Positions 44,233-48,148 of a DNA stretch of 48,148 bases are shown one piece after another. The stretch lies in contig USEZ01000002.1 in the NCBI GenBank assembly GCA_900553775.1, positions 1 to 48,148 of the forward strand, read 5' to 3'. Made by a program: the position numbers and the translations under genes. A model generated the notes under the pieces. That model did not search any database, was not told the origin of the DNA, and saw only the letters and a program-made list of their open reading frames with translations. The stretch is from an uncultured Slackia sp. (GTDB taxonomy: Bacteria; Actinomycetota; Coriobacteriia; Coriobacteriales; Eggerthellaceae). How positions within the stretch are numbered: position 1 is the first letter of the stretch; every line of letters begins with the position of its first letter.

Positions 44233-44849
44233 TGGACGTGCCCGTTCTCAAAGACGTCGAACAGGTCAGCGACGGCTGGCTGAAGAAATACGTGCTCACC
44301 TACGAATTTCCCGACGGCCGAGCGCTTCCCTACGAGGTGGTGTCGCGCAAGGGCCTCGACAGATACGCTTCCGAGGTGCGCGATACGGCCGCGCCGGCGC
44401 CCGAGCCCGATGCGGTCTGCATCGTCGGCCATACGGCGAACGACGCGTTTCTGCTCATCCGCGAATTCCGCTACCCCATGAATAGGATGTGCGTGGCGTT
44501 TCCCGCGGGTTTGCGGGAGCCGGGCGAAGACATCGTGGAATGCGCCGCCCGCGAGCTGCGCGAGGAAACGGGCTACGACCTCGTACGCGACGAAAACGGT
44601 GCTCCCGTGAGCGCGCGGGCATGCGTGCAGCCCGGCTATTCGTCGCTTGGGATGGGGGACGAAAGCATCGCCATGGTGTTCGCCGAGGTCGAACGCGTCG
44701 GCGAACCTCGATCGGAGTCGACCGAATTCATCGAATCGTTCGAACTCGGGCGCGACGATATCGTGCGATTCCTCGACGAGAGCCGCGATCCGCTTTCGAT
44801 CCGCTGCCAGCTCGTGCTCGAAATGGTGGCCCGTCCGCCGTTTTCCTAG
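44232..44849 (+). CDS. NUDIX hydrolase (ADP-ribose pyrophosphatase-like)
   Basis: 205 aa from the ATG at 44232, overlapping the previous stop as TGATG, with GGAGG upstream. The NUDIX box G-x5-E-x7-REL-x-EE-x-G is intact, spelled GLREPGEDIVECAARELREE followed by TG. The preceding FRYPMNRMCVAFPAG and following QPGYSSLGMGDE fit the ADP-ribose pyrophosphatase group. It hydrolyses nucleoside diphosphates linked to another moiety. A working link with the PLP enzyme is not evident although translation is coupled. Confidence 0.9.
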   Translation: MDVPVLKDVEQVSDGWLKKYVLTYEFPDGRALPYEVVSRKGLDRYASEVRDTAAPAPEPDAVCIVGHTANDAFLLIREFRYPMNRMCVAFPAGLREPGEDIVECAARELREETGYDLVRDENGAPVSARACVQPGYSSLGMGDESIAMVFAEVERVGEPRSESTEFIESFELGRDDIVRFLDESRDPLSIRCQLVLEMVARPPFS

Positions 44850-44905
44850 CGCGGTTCTTCGGTCGTTTGCGGGTCGTTTTCGTAGACGCGCCCGCCCGCC
44901 TTCGA

Positions 44906-44911
44906 TACCAT
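44906..44911 (+). promoter_or_regulatory. -10 box placing the transcript start at the methyltransferase ATG
   Basis: TACCAT, then 7 nt, then the ATG at 44919. This is almost the same geometry as TATAAT before the nuclease start at 18477, and again no Shine-Dalgarno sequence is present. It suggests leaderless mRNA. No good -35 is seen. Confidence 0.4.
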
Positions 44912-44918
44912 AAGCCGC

Positions 44919-45995
44919 ATGACTACGATTACCCCCGCATCCAGCGATGCCTTTGCATCCGCCATCAAAGTCGCCGATCTTGAGACCGGCGCCGAAGTGT
45001 CCGTTTCCGTGCGCGATAAAGGCTCCGACCAGTTCGCCGCGCGCTTCAGGAAAATGGCGAAAGACCGCCGCAAATGGGCGCGCAAAAACGACGTTTCGTG
45101 CTATCGCATATACGACGCCGACCTGCCCGATTTCGCCGTGGCTATCGATCGCTACGACGGCGTGTGGAAAAGCGAGGGCGAAAGCTGCCTGATCGTGGCC
45201 GAGTACCAGGCGCCCAAAACCGTCGATCCGGTCAAGGCCGAGGCGCGATTCCGCGATGCGGTCGCCATCGCGTCGGCCGTGACGGGCATTCCGTCGAGCC
45301 GCGTGTTCGCCAAAACCCGCCGCCGTGAAAAGGGCGGCGGGCAGTATGTCGACCAGCAAAAGGCGAGCTACCGCATGTACACGCAGGAGGCGGGCAACGT
45401 GTTCGAGGTCGACATGGGAAGCTACCTCGACACGGGCATCTTTCTCGACCATCGCACGACGCGCGAAATGGTGGGAGGCATGGCCTGCGGCAAGCGTTTT
45501 CTGAACCTGTTCTCATACACGGGCACGTGTACGGTGCATGCGGCCGTGGGAGGGGCGGCTTCCACGTTGACGGTCGATTTGTCGCAGACATATCTGAACT
45601 GGGCGCGTCGCAATATGGCGCTCAACGGCTGCGACGGCCCCGAGCACCGCTTCGAGCGCGCCGACGTGCTGCAGTGGATGGTTCAGGCGGTCAAGCAGGG
45701 CAGGCAGTTCGACCTGGTCTTCGTCGACCCGCCCACGTTTTCCAATTCGAAGGCCATGGGGAAGAACACTTGGAGCGTGCAGCGCGATCACGTGAAGCTG
45801 CTCTCGCACGTGGTTCGTCTTCTGGCGCCCGGCGGCGTGGCGGTGTTCAGCTGCAACCTGCGCAACTTCAAGCCCGATTTCGAGGCGCTTGAGGCGGCGG
45901 GCGTGAAGCTGGTCGACATCACGGCGAAAACCATTCCGTACGATTTCGAACGCAATGCGAAGATCCACTGCTGCTATCTGGTGGAGCGCGCATAG
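44919..45995 (+). CDS. Class I SAM-dependent rRNA methyltransferase (RlmK/RlmI-like)
   Basis: 358 aa. The N-terminal ~150 residues contain FRKMAKDRRKWARKNDVSCYRIYDADLPDF, as in the C-terminal half of RlmKL. FEVDMGSYLDTGIFLDHRTTRE and LNLFSYTGTCTVHAA (SAM loop) follow, then DLSQTYLNWARRNMALN and FVDPPTFSNSK, the catalytic N/DPPF-type motif. RlmK makes m7G in 23S rRNA; RlmI makes m5C. The segment resembles RlmK most, but without the RlmL half. The -10 box directly ahead suggests a leaderless transcript. Confidence 0.88.
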   Translation: MTTITPASSDAFASAIKVADLETGAEVSVSVRDKGSDQFAARFRKMAKDRRKWARKNDVSCYRIYDADLPDFAVAIDRYDGVWKSEGESCLIVAEYQAPKTVDPVKAEARFRDAVAIASAVTGIPSSRVFAKTRRREKGGGQYVDQQKASYRMYTQEAGNVFEVDMGSYLDTGIFLDHRTTREMVGGMACGKRFLNLFSYTGTCTVHAAVGGAASTLTVDLSQTYLNWARRNMALNGCDGPEHRFERADVLQWMVQAVKQGRQFDLVFVDPPTFSNSKAMGKNTWSVQRDHVKLLSHVVRLLAPGGVAVFSCNLRNFKPDFEALEAAGVKLVDITAKTIPYDFERNAKIHCCYLVERA

Positions 45996-46010
45996 CCTAT
46001 CGGTTTCCGA

Positions 46011-46043
46011 AAGCCCTTCCGCAGGCGCACGGAAGGGCTTTTT
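46011..46043 (+). terminator. Intrinsic terminator of the methyltransferase gene
   Basis: AAGCCCTTCCG/CGGAAGGGCTT, an 11-bp stem with an 8-nt loop, followed by TTT. The stretch 46044-46310 beyond holds no gene I can support. Confidence 0.93.
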
Positions 46044-46310
46044 CATGTGTGGGAAAAGCGGCAGGCCGGCGTGTTTTTCCGGTTTGGGACGCCTGGGCCC
46101 ATTCTGTCCGTGGTGCTTGCGAAGGCGGGCGTCCACAATGGCGGGAGGGGCCGCAGGACGCGGCCGCAGATCTGATTGGCCCGGGTTTCGGCCGGATTCT
46201 TGCCGGGTTTCGGCTGCAGATCACAGGGCCGTTCTACTTGCCGATGCAAGATTGCCGCTAGGATATTTATGAAGAAGTCGTGGCGACGTGCGATAAAAAA
46301 CGCAAAAGCA

Positions 46311-46339
46311 TTGCGGTCGGCATGCAATCTGAGTAGTAT
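46311..46339 (+). promoter_or_regulatory. Promoter of the initiator tRNA
   Basis: TTGCGG (46311-46316), 17 bp, TAGTAT (46334-46339). Transcription would begin near 46346, about 22 nt ahead of the mature tRNA. Confidence 0.6.
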
Positions 46340-46367
46340 TTCTTTTTGTCCTTTGGGACTTACATAG

Positions 46368-46444
46368 TGCGGGGTGGAGCAGTCTGGTAGCTCGCCGGGC
46401 TCATAACCCGGAGGCCGTCGGTTCAAATCCGGCCCCCGCGACCA
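46368..46444 (+). tRNA. Initiator tRNA-fMet (CAT)
   Basis: 77 nt, CCA encoded. All arms fold: acceptor TGCGGGG/CCCCGCG, D stem GAGC/GCTC, anticodon stem CCGGG/CCCGG with loop CTCATAA (anticodon 46402-46404), T stem GTCGG/CCGGC. Three G-C pairs next to the anticodon loop and overall near-identity to bacterial tRNA-fMet identify it as initiator, not elongator. The first pair is U1-G72, a wobble, instead of the C1-A72 mismatch found in E. coli, where the weak end pair prevents elongation use and allows formylation. Confidence 0.95.
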
Positions 46445-46451
46445 AATTTTC

Positions 46452-46475
46452 AGGCATCCATTGGGTGCCTTTTTT
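46452..46475 (+). terminator. Terminator of the initiator tRNA gene
   Basis: AGGCATCC-ATT-GGGTGCCT, an 8-bp stem with one T-G pair, ends in a run of six T (46470-46475). Confidence 0.9.
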
Positions 46476-46500
46476 ATTTGATTAAATATGCCTCTTTAAC

Positions 46501-46525
46501 GGGTTATAGGACAAAAAGTGTGTCT
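46501..46525 (+). repeat. Left terminal inverted repeat of the IS
   Basis: Exact reverse complement of 47726-47750. Confidence 0.95.
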
Positions 46526-46595
46526 TGATATTGACGTATCACCAGGTCATGTAGTGAAAACCATGGCAAAAAGTCGGTTTTTCCGAAGGAGTGCC

Positions 46596-47714
46596 ATGGA
46601 TAACAAGAGATGCCCGTCCTGCGGCTCGGCGATGAAGAGGAACGGGAAGACCGGGGCGGGGTCGCAGAGATGGCGCTGCGGGAGCTGCGGGGCGTCTTCC
46701 GTCCACCGCAACGACACCTCGGCGCGCGACCTCGCGGCCTTCGCCTCCTGGCTGCTGTCGAAGGACTCGCAGCGCGACATGCCGGGCCGCGGCCGGACGT
46801 TTCGCAGGAAGACGGCGGCGTTCTGGGGCATATGGCCGATGCCCGACGCGGTCGACGAGGTGCACCGCGTCGTGTTCGTGGACGGGATATGGGTGGCCCG
46901 GGACGCGGTGGTGCTGATCGCCTGCACGGAGCGCCACGTGCTCTCCTGGCATCTGGCGCGCGCCGAGACGAGCGCCGCGTGGAGGTCGCTGCTGTCGAGG
47001 GCGGCGCCGCCCGACGTCGTCGTCACCGACGGCGGCAGCGGGTTCGCCAAGGCGGTCGCGGCCGAATGGCCCCGCACGAGGGTCCAGAGGTGCGTCTTCC
47101 ACGCGTTCTGCCAGGTCAAGCGCTGCACGACGACCAGGCCGAAGCTCCAGGCGGGCGTCGAGCTGTACGCGTTGGCGAAGGAGCTGCTCCATATCGACAC
47201 CCCCGGCCAGGCGGAATGGTGGGCCGAGCGCTTCTTCGAGTGGTCGGGCTTCTGGTCCGACTTCCTCGACGAGAAGAGCCTGGCCGACGGGCGCCTCGTC
47301 TACACGCACGAACGGCTGCGCAAGGCCCGCCGCGGCCTCGCCTCGCTGATCGGGGCGGGGACCCTGTTCACGTACCTCGATCCCGCCCTGGCGGCGGAAG
47401 GGCCCCTCCCGGCCACCAACAACGTCATAGAGGGCGGCGTGAACGCGCAGCTGCGCGCGGTGCTGAGGAACCACAGGGGCCTGTCGGTGCTCAAGCGCGT
47501 CAAGGCCGTCTTCTGGTGGTGCTACATGCACGTCGAGTGCCCCAAGGGCATGGCGCGAACGCTGCGGGAGATGCCGACCGACGATGACGTAGAGCTGCTG
47601 AGGTCGGAATACGGGATGGATGTCGAGGGCGTCGGCGCCCCGGCGAAGTGGGGCGAGGGCCTCGTCTGGGAGGAATTGCACCACCGGACGAGGCATCCCT
47701 ATTCGACGGAGTGA
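46596..47714 (+). CDS. IS transposase with zinc ribbon and DDE core (IS1249 type)
   Basis: 372 aa from the ATG at 46596 (GAAGGAG upstream). An N-terminal zinc ribbon is visible: CPSCGSAMKRNG ... WRCGSCGAS (two CxxC pairs). The MULE/IS256-like DDE core has Asp in VVFVDGIWV, Asp in VVVTDGGSGFAKAV and Glu in NNVIEGGVNAQLR, all present. CVFHAFCQVKR is the conserved C/H region between the second Asp and the Glu. The last part is intact to the stop at 47714, 11 bp inside the right inverted repeat. Full length, no frameshift. Confidence 0.93.
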   Translation: MDNKRCPSCGSAMKRNGKTGAGSQRWRCGSCGASSVHRNDTSARDLAAFASWLLSKDSQRDMPGRGRTFRRKTAAFWGIWPMPDAVDEVHRVVFVDGIWVARDAVVLIACTERHVLSWHLARAETSAAWRSLLSRAAPPDVVVTDGGSGFAKAVAAEWPRTRVQRCVFHAFCQVKRCTTTRPKLQAGVELYALAKELLHIDTPGQAEWWAERFFEWSGFWSDFLDEKSLADGRLVYTHERLRKARRGLASLIGAGTLFTYLDPALAAEGPLPATNNVIEGGVNAQLRAVLRNHRGLSVLKRVKAVFWWCYMHVECPKGMARTLREMPTDDDVELLRSEYGMDVEGVGAPAKWGEGLVWEELHHRTRHPYSTE

Positions 47715-47725
47715 ATAAAGGCTCC

Positions 47726-47750
47726 AGACACACTTTTTGTCCTATAACCC
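47726..47750 (-). repeat. Right terminal inverted repeat of the IS
   Basis: Exact reverse complement of 46501-46525. Confidence 0.95.
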
Positions 47751-47772
47751 TAGATTCAATAACTCCTCTAGG

Positions 47773-47806
47773 AAAGAGACGGAATGTTCCGTCTCTTTCT
47801 TTTTCC
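47773..47806. terminator. Bidirectional terminator next to the IS and LysR remnant
   Basis: AAAGAGACGGA-ATGT-TCCGTCTCTTT, an 11-bp perfect stem, followed by CTTTTTCC on the plus strand and by CCTAGAGG on the minus strand. It probably ended the LysR gene before the IS arrived. Confidence 0.8.
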
Positions 47807-47831
47807 GGTCATTTGGGTTTCGTGCAAGGCT

Positions 47832-48148
47832 CTATCGGTCGCCGATGGATTCAGCGGCGCATCGGAAGGCATCGATGAATTTTTTGCCGCAAGATTCGAG
47901 CGTCTTCTCGTTGTAGAGGGCATAGACGTCACAGGGCGCGAATAAATCTGCGAAGGAAAAGAGATGCGAGCACCGAGCATTTCTTTGTCTTGGGATCTGG
48001 TTCCCGCAAGGACAATTCCGAAAGATGCCGCCTCGTCGACGAATAGCAGATCGCGGTAATCGGAGCAAGGCTGGGTGTCTATCGTTATCTTGACCCCCAG
48101 TGTGTTGAAATGGCTCTGAATTGCCCGACCTGCGGCCGCCATGTTTTC
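47832..48148 (-). pseudogene. LysR-family regulator, C-terminal remnant with frameshift (partial)
   Basis: Two frames together give the end of a LysR ligand-binding domain. One, open from the window edge, reads HFNTLGVKITIDTQPCSDYRD then LLFVDEAASFGIVLAG and runs on to nonsense. The other takes over near 47960 as FSFADLFAPCDVYALYNEKT and ends ESIGDR at the stop 47834-47832. The switch falls in TCTTTTCC, consistent with one base gained or lost. The rest of the gene lies outside the window. The frameshift may be a true lesion or an error; the adjacent IS does not itself interrupt it. Confidence 0.75.

Larger units (their letters stand above)
46501..47750. mobile_element. Complete IS element (IS256-like, IS1249 group)
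   Basis: 1250 bp bounded by perfect 25-bp inverted repeats (46501-46525 and 47726-47750, outer end GGGTTATAGGACAAAAAGTG). It contains a single intact transposase gene. Flanks of 8-10 bp (..TCTTTAAC left, TAGATTCA.. right) do not match, so no target-site duplication is visible. It lies 25 bp after the tRNA terminator, between it and the terminator at 47773. An 11-bp match to the repeat (CTTTTTGTCCT) occurs at 46342, upstream of the tRNA. The intact ends and gene suggest it may still be active. Confidence 0.92.

Noticed and set aside
46493..47758. Target-site duplication of the IS
   Set aside because: The 8-10 bp on the left (TCTTTAAC) and right (TAGATTCA) do not match at any reasonable offset.

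Overview
High-GC bacterial chromosome whose gene content fits the Coriobacteriia, most likely family Eggerthellaceae. The clues are many-pass membrane LuxR regulators next to exported respiratory-type oxidoreductases, a Tat-exported flavoprotein of the fumarate-reductase-like family, a dnaK-grpE-dnaJ-hspR-clpB chaperone cluster, and surface proteins with SLH or VKTGD-type ends. The genus cannot be fixed from the window alone.

Layout. 1-450: a small helix-turn-helix gene with a partial gene behind it. 720-5702: a two-gene minus-strand operon for exported sulfite-oxidase-fold proteins, one carrying three haem c sites, divergent from a 12-pass LuxR regulator. 5869-6582: an IphP-type phosphatase. 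6660-13860: the heat-shock cluster with its own repressor, HspR. 14120-17501: a copper-responsive csoR-copA operon with a CsoR-type operator at the predicted transcription start. 17534-19622: a surface protein, a thermonuclease-like protein and a TSCPD protein. 19693-23134: a LuxR gene broken by an in-frame stop, divergent from a Tat-exported flavoprotein. 23646-26573: an SLH-anchored beta-helix surface protein, followed by a 33-bp-period repeat array. 26902-30694: M20 amidohydrolase, frameshifted MFS transporter and cyclase-family hydrolase. 30857-34912: a small membrane protein, then an ECF sigma / membrane protein / ABC exporter operon. 34974-37874: a large surface adhesin. 38268-45995: housekeeping genes (HAD phosphatase, flavodoxin-like reductase, LrgAB pair, M29 aminopeptidase, alpha-oxoamine synthase, NUDIX hydrolase, rRNA methyltransferase). 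46311-48148: initiator tRNA, a complete IS element with perfect 25-bp ends, and the tail of a decayed LysR gene.

How the parts work together. DnaK, GrpE, DnaJ and ClpB form the disaggregation machine and HspR is its probable feedback repressor. CsoR senses Cu(I) and releases CopA; the last 68 codons of copA look like a CopZ chaperone with its own start signals. Each of the two big LuxR genes sits divergent from an exported redox gene, as is usual for anaerobic respiration on unusual acceptors in this family. The sigma factor, its overlapping membrane partner and the ABC exporter look like one self-regulated envelope-response unit.

Three genes carry apparent lesions (LuxR TGA, MFS one-base loss, LysR frameshift). 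These may be real decay or sequence errors. The observations I would follow first are the 33-bp repeat array, the CopA/CopZ overlap, the Sec-exported sulfite-oxidase-fold pair, the initiator tRNA with a U1-G72 end pair, and the structured dnaK leader. Function calls rest on motifs and family recognition; no database search was run.
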